A DNA stretch of 64,000 bases, taken from assembly GCF_029601685.1 (NCBI RefSeq), contig NZ_JARRIR010000010.1:1-64000 (forward strand). Direction: 5' to 3'. Source of the DNA: Metarhizobium sp017305935. Lineage in GTDB: Bacteria > Pseudomonadota > Alphaproteobacteria > Rhizobiales > Rhizobiaceae. The notes under the pieces were generated by a model. That model saw nothing but the letters and a program-made list of their open reading frames with translations. It did no database searches and was not told the origin of the DNA. The translations under genes and the position numbers were made by a program. Below, piece after piece: positions 16,494-24,976 of this stretch (position 1 is its first letter; each line of letters opens with the position of its first letter).

Positions 16494-17672
16494 TCAGCCA
16501 AGCACAGCGCGGGGTTCAAGAAAGGCCTCAAGGCCGAAGACGCCGAATTCCCGTCAGAAGCCGGATTGCTTGAATCCCACCGAACGGTGCCAGCGGTTCA
16601 TGCGGCGCGCCATTGAGAATGACTCGGCCGGCCTCGATCCTGTCCGCCACCCGCCGTGCTCGCGAAATGTCTGATGAGAAGACCTGCGCCTGGAGGCCGT
16701 AATCGGTGTCGTTCGCGATCGTGATGGCCTCCTCCTCGTCGCGATAAAGAATGAGGGAAAGGATCGAGCCAAAGATCTCCTCGCGGGCGATGCGCATGCC
16801 GTTGTTCACCCCGGTGAAGATAGTGGGCGCACAAACCAGCCTCGCGAAAGGCCTTCCGGTCATCCCTCGCCACCGGCGAGCAGGCGGGCACCTTCTTCTT
16901 GGCCCAGCCGGATATAGGACTGGACGCGGTCCCATTGTTTCCGGCTGACCATGGGGCCGACGCGGACGTTCTTGTCATTGGTCGCCCACCTTGAAATCCT
17001 CGACTGCCTCCCGGATACGGGCTTCGATCTCCTCGAACCCGCTTTCGGGCGCGAGAATGCGGGTTCCGGCTATGCAGGCCTGCCCGCTGTTGAGGAAGCC
17101 TGCTGCCAGCACCGGCGGGATTGAAACATCAAGGTCGGCATCTTCGAGATTGATGCTGGGGCTCTTGCCGCCAAGTTCCATTGTCACGCGCTTCATGGTT
17201 TCCGCGGCCTTGCGGACAATGGTCCGGCCTGTGGCCGTCGAGCCGGTGAAGGTGATTTTTGACACATCGCGGTGAGAGGTCAGCGCGGACCCGACGACTG
17301 CCCCGTCGCCGGTGACGATGTTGAATACGGCCTCGGGAAGGCCAGCGGCGTGCAGGCATTCGGTGATTACTCGGGTCTGGATGGCACTCATTTCCGAAGC
17401 TTGAATCACCATGGTGGCGCCGGCCGCGATGGCGGCGGACAGTTTCCGCAGATGAAGCCGTAATTGCTGTTCCAGGAGGTGATTGCCACGGCGACACCGG
17501 AGGGGCGCATCTCGACCTCGGCAGTCCCGATACGCCGTCTGAAATCATAGTTTGCCAGTGCCTTGGCCATGTCCAGAAAGACGTTGCCCGCTCGTGGCGC
17601 GGAAAACTCGATGAAGTTCGAAGGTGCGCCATACTCCTCGCGCATGGCGTCGATGAGAAGGGCGGCGATGTC
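16494..17672 (-). pseudogene. Aldehyde dehydrogenase remnant, N-terminally truncated and frameshifted
   Basis: Pieces in different frames rebuild residues of an NAD(P)-dependent ALDH: REEYGAPSNFIEFSAPRAGN and VAVAITSWNSNYGFICGN (17672-17440), then ECLHAAGLPEAVFNIVTGDG, VTMELGGKSPSINLEDADLD and FLNSGQACIAGTRIL (active-site Cys, 17410-16980), then NNGMRIAREEIFGSILSLIL and ANDTDYGLQAQVFSSD (to about 16560). The tail is KQSGF, a stop, then REFGVFGLEAFLEPRAVLG. At least three frameshifts and one nonsense change are needed. The first ~60 residues are absent, where an M20 peptidase fragment is joined. The SDR relic follows 10 bases downstream, so the two were probably an operon. Confidence 0.8.
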
Positions 17673-18045
17673 CAGCGGTGTCCGCTTTCGGCCGGAACGA
17701 CATCGACATGGGAGTTGAAGGCAAGCGAGCGTCCGCCGCCGGGGGAGGTTTTGCGGCCGACGATGTTTCAGCTCTCGTCATAAGCGGCGGTCGCGGGCGA
17801 AATGGCGGAGTGATGGCCGATCCTTGCTGCATCCGTGCGGACGCGGCTGACATCGAAGCTGCGCTGCTTCAACGCCGCCGCGATAAAGTCCTGCGCACCG
17901 GCTTCGTCGTTGCGCAGGGATTTGAAGCGCACCAGCTTTTCCGAAAACAGAAGCTGATCGTCGAAAAGCCGATCGACGGCGGCGCGGATGTCATGGGTGG
18001 GCCTTGGGGGAAGGGCAGGTGCGAATTGCGGAGCAGCCTAATCGC
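17673..18045 (-). pseudogene. N-terminal fragment of an M20-family metallopeptidase/deacylase
   Basis: One minus-strand frame reads LFDDQLLFSEKLVRFKSLRN, AGAQDFIAAALKQRSFDVSR, then AAYDES, a stop, NIVGRKTSPGGGRSLAFNSH and VDVVPAESGHRWTSPPF. SLAFNSHVDVVP is the zinc-binding H-x-D signature of M20 peptidases (ArgE/DapE/ACY1). The in-frame TGA stands where a Trp (TGG) is usual. Sequence then switches to the ALDH relic near 17672. The rest of the enzyme is absent. No start codon is obvious. This explains the otherwise empty 370 bases between doeD and the ALDH relic. Confidence 0.7.
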
Positions 18046-18065
18046 CGCCCCGTCCATTTCAAGTC

Positions 18066-19439
18066 TCAGCCGAGGACAGCGTTCACAGCATCGGCGGTCG
18101 CCTTGACAATGATATCGACCTCTTCGCGCGTCAGGCAGAGCGGCGGTGCGAAGCCGAGGATATCCCCTTGCGGCATGGCTCGGCCGATGACGCCGCGTTC
18201 GAGCAGGGCGGCGGAGACCTGCGGCCCGATCTTCCGGGCCGGATCGAAGAAGGCGCGGTCGTTCCTGTCCTCGACGAATTCGACGGCCGCCATCAGGCCG
18301 TCGCCGCGCACCTCGCCGACATTGGGGTGATCGCCGACCGCCTTGGCAAGCTCGCTGCGGAAATAGGCGCCGGTGGTCCCGGCATTCTCGACCAGGCCGA
18401 GTTCGTCGATGAGTTCGAGATTGGCGACACCGGCGGCAGCGCAGATCGGATGCGCGGAATAGGTCCAGCCATGGCCGATGGCGCCGAGCTCGTCCGATCC
18501 CTTCACCAGTACCTGCCAGACCTTGTCGGAAACGATAGTGCCGGAGAGCGGCGCGTAAGCGGATGTCAGGCCCTTGGCGATGGTGATCAGTGCCGGCTTC
18601 ATGCCGTAATGGTCGGAGCCGAACATCGTGCCGAGGCGGCCGAAGCCGGTGACGACTTCATCGGCAACGAGCAGGATGTCGTATTTGTCGAGCACAGCCT
18701 GGATCTTCTGCCAGTAGCCCTTCGGCGGCGGCACGATGCCGCCGGTGCCGAGGATCGGCTCGCCGATAAAGGCGGCGACGGTTTCCGGCCCCTCGGCGAG
18801 GATCATCTCCTCCAGCTTGTCGGCGCAATATTGCGAGAACTGTTCTTCGTCCAGGGCGCGATCCGGGCGGCGGAAGAAATAGGGGGCTTCCGTATGCAGG
18901 ATCGGCGCGCGCGGCAGGTCGAAGGCATTGTGGAACAGGTGCAGGCCGGTCAGCGAGCCGGTCATGACACCCGAGCCGTGATAGCCGCGCCAGCGCGAGA
19001 TGATCTTCTTCTTCTCCGGTCGGCCGAGGATGTTGTTGTAATACCAGATCAGCTTGATGTTGGTCTCGTTGGCATCCGAACCGGACTGGCCGAAATAGAC
19101 GCGGCTCATGCCCTCCGGCGCGCGGTCGATGATCATCTTGGAAAGCGTGATCGAGGCTTCCGTGCCATGGCCGACATAGGCATGGTAATAGGCGAGGTTC
19201 TTGGCCTGCACGGCGATGGCGTCGGCGATCTTATGGCGACCGTAGCCGACATTGACGCAATAGAGGCCGGCAAAGGCGTCGAGGCTGGTCTTGCCGTTGG
19301 TATCGGTGATGTAGACGCCTTCGCCGCCGCCGATGACTCGGGTCGGCGTCTCGCCACGGGCATGCATGCCCATATGGGTCGAGGGGTGGAAGAAGTGGTC
19401 GCGGTCCCAGGCGGTGAGTTCGTTACGTCTGTCGGACAT
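18066..19439 (-). CDS. doeD: Diaminobutyrate aminotransferase of ectoine catabolism (class III)
   Basis: A 457-residue PLP-dependent class III aminotransferase. Key elements are GLYCVNVGYGRHKI, VYFGQSGSDANETNIKL (phosphate loop), RWRGYHGSGVMTGSLTG, LLVADEVVTGFGRLG (Asp holding the pyridine N) and TIAKGLTSAYAPLSG with Lys289 forming the Schiff base. In the ectoine pathway, DoeD transaminates L-2,4-diaminobutyrate to aspartate 4-semialdehyde. On sequence alone it could be another omega-aminotransferase; the call rests on being next to doeC, an Lrp regulator and the enuR/ehu/eut operon. It lies 34 bases downstream of doeC on the same strand. The length is normal. Confidence 0.8.
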   Translation of the reverse strand: MSDRRNELTAWDRDHFFHPSTHMGMHARGETPTRVIGGGEGVYITDTNGKTSLDAFAGLYCVNVGYGRHKIADAIAVQAKNLAYYHAYVGHGTEASITLSKMIIDRAPEGMSRVYFGQSGSDANETNIKLIWYYNNILGRPEKKKIISRWRGYHGSGVMTGSLTGLHLFHNAFDLPRAPILHTEAPYFFRRPDRALDEEQFSQYCADKLEEMILAEGPETVAAFIGEPILGTGGIVPPPKGYWQKIQAVLDKYDILLVADEVVTGFGRLGTMFGSDHYGMKPALITIAKGLTSAYAPLSGTIVSDKVWQVLVKGSDELGAIGHGWTYSAHPICAAAGVANLELIDELGLVENAGTTGAYFRSELAKAVGDHPNVGEVRGDGLMAAVEFVEDRNDRAFFDPARKIGPQVSAALLERGVIGRAMPQGDILGFAPPLCLTREEVDIIVKATADAVNAVLG

Positions 19440-19473
19440 GGTTTTTCCTTTCGATTGTGCTTGGGCGCCAAGA

Positions 19474-20970
19474 TCAGGCAGCGGTGTCGATGCAGAGATA
19501 TTTGAGTTCGGTGAAGGCTTCCATGCCGTGGCGCGCGCCTTCGCGGCCGAGGCCGGATTGTTTCCAGCCGCCGAAGGGGATCGGCCCGCCGGTGATCTTC
19601 ACCCGGTTGACAGCCACCATGCCGACTTCCAGCGCCCGGGCAAGGCGCATCTGCCGGGCGCCGTTTTCGGTAACCACATAGGCGACGAGGCCGTATTCGG
19701 TATCGTTGGCGCGGGCGACGACCTCCGCCTCGGTGTCGAAGGCGGTGACGGCGGCAACGGGGCCGAATGTTTCCTCGCGCATGATGAGAGCGTCGTCGGG
19801 AACATCCGCCAGAAGCGTCGGCGCGTAGAACAGCGGGCCGGCTTCGTGGCGCTTGCCGCCGGTGAGCAGCTTTGCGCCACGCTTGACCGCATCGGCGACC
19901 TGTTCCTCGACCTTGGCGATGGCTCGCTCGTGCATCAGCGGGCCGAGCTCGACCTCCGGCTCCAGCCCGGCTCCGACTTTCAGTGCCTCGATGCGCGCCT
20001 TGAAGGCTCTTGTGAAGGCCTCCAGGATGGGGCGCTCAACATAGATACGGTTGGCTGCGAGGCAATCCTGGCCCGATGTCGCGAACTTGGCGTTGACGGC
20101 GATATCCGCCGCCTTGCCGATATCGGCATCGGCGAAGACGATCAGTGGTGCATGGCCGCCGAGTTCCATGACCAGCCGCTTCATGGTGGGGGCGCATTGG
20201 CCGGCGATGAGCTTGCCGATCTCCGTCGAGCCGGTGAAGCTCATGGCGCGGATGCGCGCATCGGCATTCATGCGCCCGACGATGGTGGCAGCATCGCCGG
20301 TCACCACGTTGAAAACGCCGGCTGGCAGGCCGGCGCGCTCGCCGAGTTCGGCAAGGGCAAGCGCCGAAAGCGGCGTTTCGCTGGAGGGGTGGGCAACGAC
20401 GGTGCAGCCGGCGGCAAGGGCCGCCGCCACCTTGCGGGTGATCATCGCGGAGGGGAAATTCCACGGTGTGGCGACACCGACGACGCCGAGCGCCTCGCGG
20501 CGCACGATCATCTCAGCGCCCGGCAAATGGCTGGTGACGCTCTCGGCGTTGAGGCGTTTTCCCTCCTCGGCATACCATTCGATGAAGGAGGCCGCGTAGT
20601 CGATCTCGCCGCGCGACTCGGCCAGCGGCTTGCCCTGCTCCAGCGTCATCAGCAAGGCGAGGTCTTCGCGCGCTTCCAGCATCAGGCCGTGCCATTTGCG
20701 CAGGATCGTCGCGCGCTGTTGCGGCAGCATGTCCCGCCAGGCGGGGAAAGCCTGCGCGGCAGCGGAAATCGCTTCCGATGTCTGCTCGCCGTCGAGCGCG
20801 GCGACCCAGGCGAGCGTCGCGTCCGAGGCCGGATCGGTCACGCGAAAACTCTTGCCGTCGCGGCCGGCGATCCAGCGTCCGCCGACATAGGACAGTTCGC
20901 GCAGCAGATGCGGATCGGTCAGACGTGCAAGCGCATCGTGAAAACTCGTGCGGGCGAATACGGCGGTCAT
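19474..20970 (-). CDS. doeC: Aspartate-semialdehyde (succinate-semialdehyde-type) dehydrogenase
   Basis: A 498-residue ALDH-superfamily enzyme close to GabD. It shows TPWNFPSAMITRKVAAAL, SFTGSTEIGKL (cofactor site), VMELGGHAPLIVF (general-base Glu), ATSGQDCLAANRIYV with catalytic Cys303, and GREGARHGMEAFTELKYLCI at the end. In ectoine breakdown, DoeC oxidises aspartate semialdehyde from DoeD to aspartate. Start ATG 20970 follows AGAGGAGG; an upstream in-frame start at 21060 lacks this and has no homology. A gabD role cannot be excluded from sequence, but linkage to doeD and the ehu/eut genes favours DoeC. Confidence 0.82.
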   Translation of the reverse strand: MTAVFARTSFHDALARLTDPHLLRELSYVGGRWIAGRDGKSFRVTDPASDATLAWVAALDGEQTSEAISAAAQAFPAWRDMLPQQRATILRKWHGLMLEAREDLALLMTLEQGKPLAESRGEIDYAASFIEWYAEEGKRLNAESVTSHLPGAEMIVRREALGVVGVATPWNFPSAMITRKVAAALAAGCTVVAHPSSETPLSALALAELGERAGLPAGVFNVVTGDAATIVGRMNADARIRAMSFTGSTEIGKLIAGQCAPTMKRLVMELGGHAPLIVFADADIGKAADIAVNAKFATSGQDCLAANRIYVERPILEAFTRAFKARIEALKVGAGLEPEVELGPLMHERAIAKVEEQVADAVKRGAKLLTGGKRHEAGPLFYAPTLLADVPDDALIMREETFGPVAAVTAFDTEAEVVARANDTEYGLVAYVVTENGARQMRLARALEVGMVAVNRVKITGGPIPFGGWKQSGLGREGARHGMEAFTELKYLCIDTAA

Positions 20971-21087
20971 GGCGGCCTCCTCTGGGGTGTGGAAGGAGTG
21001 TGCCAGAGGACCGGCGGCAGATTGTCTATCGCCGGGGCGGATCGCAGAGAGTTTGGCCAAAGATGCGGGCGGCCGTAGACAATCTCT

Positions 21088-21582
21088 CTATCGGGTTTCG
21101 CTACTGGGGGAGGGGAGCAGGGTCGCGAGCGGCAGAACGATCTCCTCCTTCACCGTCTTGGTGACGATGTAGGTGAAGTAGCGGTCGATGCCGAGTTCGC
21201 GGTCGAGCAGGCTGTCGACGAGGCGCTGATAGGCGTCGATATCGGCCGCCATGATCTTCAGGATATAATCGACACCGCCGCCGACCGACCAGCAGGCGAC
21301 GATCTCGGGCGTTGCCGCCACGACTTTTTCGAAGCGCTCGAAATCCGCCTGCCGATGGTTGGCGAGCGTCACCTCCATCATCACGCTGGCCACCGGCGCA
21401 AGGCGCCGCATGGCGACGCGGGCGTGATAGCCGGTGACGATGCCGGCCTTTTCCAGCTTGCGCAGCCTGAGCCAGCAGGGAGTGGGGGAAAGGCCCGCCT
21501 TTTCCGCCAGCGCCAGCTTGGTGATGCGCCCGTCCGCCTGGATGGCTTCGAGGATGCGCAGGTCGATGGCGTCGAGTTTCAT
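21088..21582 (-). CDS. Lrp/AsnC-family regulator of the ectoine locus (DoeX-like)
   Basis: A 164-residue feast/famine regulator. The N-terminal helix-turn-helix is LDAIDLRILEAIQADGRITK then LALAEKAGLSPTPCWLRLRK, and the C-terminal RAM domain includes CWSVGGGVDYILKIMAADID and YFTYIVTKTVKEE. It lies between doeC and the divergent enuR gene, a position where ectoine loci of many proteobacteria carry an AsnC/Lrp gene (called DoeX in Halomonas, where it responds to diaminobutyrate derivatives). It shares the 102-base region to enuR, so it may control both directions. The ligand is inferred from context. Confidence 0.85.
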   Translation of the reverse strand: MKLDAIDLRILEAIQADGRITKLALAEKAGLSPTPCWLRLRKLEKAGIVTGYHARVAMRRLAPVASVMMEVTLANHRQADFERFEKVVAATPEIVACWSVGGGVDYILKIMAADIDAYQRLVDSLLDRELGIDRYFTYIVTKTVKEEIVLPLATLLPSPSSETR

Positions 21583-21648
21583 GTGGGCGCCCTCCGGGCG
21601 AAAATCAGGTCAGGCAAGGGAAAAAGACAATGGAAAGCCATTTTGGCG

Positions 21649-21691
21649 TTGTCAATTGGACTGAATTTGAGCACTGTCGAAATCATGACAA
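21649..21691. promoter_or_regulatory. TTGTCA-type boxes in the enuR promoter/start region
   Basis: TTGTCAATTGG (21649-21659) and, in inverted orientation, AATCATGACAA (21681-21691, reading TTGTCATGATT on the minus strand) flank and overlap the enuR start codon at 21685. TTGTCATGAT recurs upstream of ehuA at 23106. Repression of enuR by its own product binding over its start is a reasonable reading. Confidence 0.4.
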
Positions 21692-23070
21692 ATTGGCGTC
21701 CCGATCCATCTCAATTGCGCCGCCCGGCTTACCTCTCCCTTGCCGAGCAGATCGCCCGCGCCATTCAGGAAGGCCATCTGCCGAACGGCACCCGGCTTCA
21801 ACCCCATCGCAAGCTCGCCGACGACCTGAAACTTTCGGTGCAGACCGTCAGCCGCGCCTATGACGAGTTGATCCGTCGCGGACTGATCTCCGGCGAGATC
21901 GGCCGCGGTTCCTTCGTGCAGACCCGGCCGAAGGAACCGGAGCCGCCCTATCTGCCGGAGCGCCTGGGCGAGCTCGTCGATCTCTCGATCCTCAAGCCCG
22001 TCTGCGAGCAACTGCATCTCGAGCGTATGCGCGAGGCCTTCGGATGGCTGGCGGAAAACCTGCCGTCGAGCTCGGCGCTCTCCTTCCGCCCAAACATGGT
22101 TTTCCCGCGCCACCGGGCCGTTGCCGCCGAATGGCTGGCGCGCTGCGGCCTGGAGATCTCGCCGCTCAACATCAGCCTCACCAACGGCGCGACATCGGGC
22201 ATGACGGTGGCGCTGATGAGCGTCGCGCCGCCCGGCTCGACGGTAGCGACGGAGGCGATCAGCCACCATACGCTGGTGCCGCTTTCCACCTATCTCGGCC
22301 TGCATCTTGAGGGACTGCCGATCGATCGCGACGGCATGGTGCCCGAAGCGCTGGACGAGGCCTGCCGCAAGGGCGTCATCCGCGCCGTTTTCCTGCAACC
22401 CTCGGTGATCAACCCGACGGCGACGCTAATGAGCGCGGAGCGCCGCCAGGCATTGGCGGAGGTAGCGCGCCGCCACGATATCGCGATCATCGAGAACGAC
22501 GTTCTCGGTCCGCTCGTCGAAAACCGTGCGCCGCCACTTGCCGCTTATGCGCCGGAGCGCACGCTTTACGTCACGAGCTTCACCAAGATCACGGTGCCGG
22601 GCCTGCGCATCGGTTATCTCGCGGCGCCCGACCGTTATGTCGCGGCCGTCGCCAATCGCCATCTCGTTTCCAACTGGATGGCGACGCCTTCGATTGCCGA
22701 AATCGCGACGCGCTGGGTCGGAGACGGCACGGCGATGGAACTGGTGAACTGGCAGCGCCGGGCGCTCGGTCTTCGCCATGTCATCGCCGAAGAGGCGCTT
22801 GGCGGCCTGCCCTATCACGCCCACCCGCAGAGCCTGCATGTCTGGCTTCCCTTGCCGGAAGGCCATGCGGAGGAAGGGTTCGTCTCGCAGGCGCGGCTTC
22901 GCGGCGTGGCGATCGCGCCCGGCTCGTCTTTCCGCACCGCCGATCACGGCTGGCAGCCGGCAGTACGCGTCTCGCTCGGATCGACGACCGAGCAGGAATT
23001 GCGCACCGGGCTTGGCATTCTCGCTTCGCTCGCCAGCGGCAACCCCGAGGCATTGCTGCTGGCAATTTGA
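21685..23070 (+). CDS. enuR: EnuR: MocR/GntR-type regulator of ectoine uptake and use
   Basis: A 461-residue MocR-type regulator. The N-terminal winged helix is at about residues 8-75 (AYLSLAEQIARAIQEGHLPN, LADDLKLSVQTVSRAYDELI, GRGSFVQ), and an aminotransferase class I-like effector domain follows. The latter keeps LTNGATSGMTVAL, INPTATLMS, and SFTKITVPGLRIGYL with Lys301, the PLP-linking residue. Known EnuR proteins have this Lys near 302 and respond to acetyl-diaminobutyrate or diaminobutyrate bound to PLP. Start ATG 21685 fits the alignment; the open frame upstream to 21355 is antisense to the Lrp gene. The ehu/eut operon starts 122 bases downstream. It is probably a repressor relieved by pathway intermediates. 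Confidence 0.9.
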   Translation: MTNWRPDPSQLRRPAYLSLAEQIARAIQEGHLPNGTRLQPHRKLADDLKLSVQTVSRAYDELIRRGLISGEIGRGSFVQTRPKEPEPPYLPERLGELVDLSILKPVCEQLHLERMREAFGWLAENLPSSSALSFRPNMVFPRHRAVAAEWLARCGLEISPLNISLTNGATSGMTVALMSVAPPGSTVATEAISHHTLVPLSTYLGLHLEGLPIDRDGMVPEALDEACRKGVIRAVFLQPSVINPTATLMSAERRQALAEVARRHDIAIIENDVLGPLVENRAPPLAAYAPERTLYVTSFTKITVPGLRIGYLAAPDRYVAAVANRHLVSNWMATPSIAEIATRWVGDGTAMELVNWQRRALGLRHVIAEEALGGLPYHAHPQSLHVWLPLPEGHAEEGFVSQARLRGVAIAPGSSFRTADHGWQPAVRVSLGSTTEQELRTGLGILASLASGNPEALLLAI

Positions 23071-23105
23071 GGAGACAACGCTGCAAATCGCCATGGCAGG
23101 AATAA

Positions 23106-23139
23106 TTGTCATGATATTATTATTCAGATTGACATGATT
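23106..23139 (+). promoter_or_regulatory. Direct repeat TTGTCATGAT/TTGACATGAT before ehuA: likely EnuR operator
   Basis: TTGTCATGAT (23106-23115) and TTGACATGATT (23129-23139) are near-identical direct repeats with a 23-base pitch, 55-90 bases before ehuA. The intervening bases are AT-rich (ATTATTATTCAGA) in an otherwise GC-rich region, as expected of a promoter. MocR-type regulators commonly bind spaced direct repeats. The same box occurs inverted at the enuR start. Confidence 0.5.
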
Positions 23140-23192
23140 TACATTGCCGCGCATCGTTGCGCCATCACTTGTCTCAACAGGGAGAGACATGC

Positions 23193-23978
23193 ATGGCCGC
23201 ACCCATCATCCGCATCGACAACATCACCAAGCGCTACGGCGCCTTGACGGTGCTCGACGGGCTGTCGATGGAGGTGATGCCAGGCGAAAAGCTGGCGCTG
23301 ATCGGCCCTTCCGGTTCCGGCAAGACGACGATCCTGCGCATTCTGATGACGCTGGAAACGATCAGCGACGGCCATATCGAGGTGGATGGCGACCAGCTCT
23401 ATCATATGCCGCGTAACGGCAGCCTCGTGGCGGCCGACGATCGTCACCTGCACCGGATGCGCGAGAAGATCGGCATGGTCTTCCAGCACTTCAACCTTTT
23501 CCCGCACAAATGCGTGCTCGACAATGTCACGCTTGCGCCGATGCTGACCAAGGGCATGGCGAAGGCGGCGGCGGAAAAGCGGGCGATGGAGCTTCTCGAC
23601 ATGGTGGGCATGGCCGACAAGGCGAAAAGCGTGCCCGCGCAATTGTCCGGCGGACAGAAGCAACGGGTGGCCATCGCCCGCGCGCTCGCGCTCTCGCCGA
23701 AGATCATGCTGTTCGACGAGGTGACCTCGGCGCTCGACCCGGAGCTTGTCGAAGAGGTGCTGAACGTCATGCGCAAGCTTGCCGCCGAGACCGACATGAC
23801 CATGCTGCTCGTCACCCACGAGATGGGTTTCGCCCATGATTTCGCCGACCGGGTGATGTTCTTCGATCGCGGAAAGATCGTCGAGCAAGGCAGGCCGGAA
23901 GAGATTTTCCGCACGCCCCGGCAGGAGCGGACGCAGGCTTTCCTGCGCAAGATCATCGCGGCGGGGCACCGCGTCTGA
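23193..23978 (+). CDS. ehuA: Ectoine/hydroxyectoine ABC transporter ATPase
   Basis: A 261-residue polar-amino-acid-type ABC ATPase: GPSGSGKTT (Walker A), the Q-loop in IGMVFQHFNLFPH, signature AQLSGGQKQRVAIARALAL, KIMLFDEVTSALDPE (Walker B, D-loop) and the switch His in LLVTHEMGFAHD. It energises the EhuCD permease in the cytoplasm. Start ATG 23193 follows GGGAGAGAC; an ATG at 23189 is out of frame. It is the first gene of the ehuABCD-eutABCDE run and lies directly downstream of the repeat boxes. General resemblance would allow any PAAT substrate; the ectoine assignment rests on the whole cluster. Confidence 0.9.
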   Translation: MAAPIIRIDNITKRYGALTVLDGLSMEVMPGEKLALIGPSGSGKTTILRILMTLETISDGHIEVDGDQLYHMPRNGSLVAADDRHLHRMREKIGMVFQHFNLFPHKCVLDNVTLAPMLTKGMAKAAAEKRAMELLDMVGMADKAKSVPAQLSGGQKQRVAIARALALSPKIMLFDEVTSALDPELVEEVLNVMRKLAAETDMTMLLVTHEMGFAHDFADRVMFFDRGKIVEQGRPEEIFRTPRQERTQAFLRKIIAAGHRV

Positions 23979-24053
23979 TTTCCTGAGCGTCCGGGAAATA
24001 CTGCAAACACAATGCCAAACATAAAAGAAGAACCGCCAGAGGAGTTCGCAACG

Positions 24054-24905
24054 ATGAAGAACACGCATTTCTTGACCATGCTTGTCGGTACAGCCACGCT
24101 GATGGCGGTTTTCGCCGGCCCGCCGGCCTTTGCCGCCGACGGCAAGCTGGAGCAATTGAAGACGCAGGGCTTCGCCCGCGTCGCCATCGCCAACGAGCCG
24201 CCGTTCACGGCGGTTGCCGCCGATGGCAAGGTTTCCGGTGCCGCGCCGGATGTGGCGCGCGAGATCTTCAAGCGCCTCGGCGTTGCCGATATCGTCGCCT
24301 CGATTTCCGAATATGGCGCGATGATCCCGGGCCTGCAGGCCGGCCGTCACGACGTCATCACCGCCGGCCTGTTCATGAAGCCGGAGCGCTGCGCGGCGGT
24401 CGCCTATTCGCAGCCGATCCTGTGCGATGCGGAAGCCTTTGCTCTGAAGAAGGGCAATCCGCTGAAGCTGCAGAGCTACAAGGACATCGCCGACAATCCG
24501 GATGCCAAAATCGGCGCACCGGGCGGCGGCACCGAAGAGAAGCTGGCGCTGGAAGCGGGCGTGCCGCGCGACCGCGTCATCGTTGTGCCGGATGGCCAAA
24601 GCGGCCTGAAGATGTTGCAGGACGGCCGCATCGATGCCTATTCGCTGCCGGTCCTGTCGATCAACGATCTGGTTTCCAAGGCGAAGGACCCCGAGATCGA
24701 GGTCGTGGCGCCGGTTCAGGGCGCGCCGGTCTATTGCGACGGCGCGGCCTTCAAGAAGGGTGACGAGGCGCTGCGCGATGCCTTCGACGTCGAACTCGCC
24801 AAGCTGAAGGAATCGGGCGATTTCGCCAAGATCATCGAGCCCTACGGCTTCTCCGCCAAGGCCGCGATGTCGACGACGCGCGAAAAGCTCTGCGCCGCAA
24901 AGTGA
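24054..24905 (+). CDS. ehuB: Ectoine/hydroxyectoine-binding periplasmic protein
   Basis: A 283-residue family-3 solute-binding protein with signal peptide (residues 1-27, ending PPAFA). ARVAIANEPPFTAV begins the mature ligand-binding lobe; the Glu and Phe of NEPPF, the Tyr in SEYGAMIPGLQAGRHD and the Phe and Arg of AGLFMKPERC correspond to positions that line the ligand pocket in known EhuB. The protein captures ectoine in the periplasm for EhuCD-EhuA. Start ATG 24054 has AGAGGAG upstream. A strong hairpin follows the stop, typical of operons in which the binding protein is made in excess. Confidence 0.9.
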   Translation: MKNTHFLTMLVGTATLMAVFAGPPAFAADGKLEQLKTQGFARVAIANEPPFTAVAADGKVSGAAPDVAREIFKRLGVADIVASISEYGAMIPGLQAGRHDVITAGLFMKPERCAAVAYSQPILCDAEAFALKKGNPLKLQSYKDIADNPDAKIGAPGGGTEEKLALEAGVPRDRVIVVPDGQSGLKMLQDGRIDAYSLPVLSINDLVSKAKDPEIEVVAPVQGAPVYCDGAAFKKGDEALRDAFDVELAKLKESGDFAKIIEPYGFSAKAAMSTTREKLCAAK

Positions 24906-24923
24906 TCGCCTGAAACGGGGCCG

Positions 24924-24947
24924 TTCCCTCCTCATTTGGGGAGGGAA
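24924..24947 (+). other. Intra-operon hairpin after ehuB
   Basis: TTCCCTCC (24924-24931) pairs perfectly with GGAGGGAA (24940-24947) across an 8-base loop, 18 bases after the ehuB stop and 30 before ehuC. With AAATTTCC following, it is more likely a 3'-end stabiliser or partial attenuator that raises binding-protein output than a full terminator. Confidence 0.45.
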
Positions 24948-24976
24948 ATTTCCGCTCAATCGCAAACGGGAAGATA

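Noticed and set aside
19333..21078. 581-codon plus-strand open frame opposite doeC
   Set aside because: It lies wholly antisense to the doeC aldehyde dehydrogenase (and reaches into the doeD start), which have full sets of catalytic motifs. Its Asp/Gly/Arg-rich translation has no domain and reflects high-GC codon bias.
23139..24965. 608-codon minus-strand open frame opposite ehuA and ehuB
   Set aside because: The plus strand encodes a convincing ABC ATPase and binding protein with ribosome sites. The antisense translation is low-complexity and without recognised motifs.
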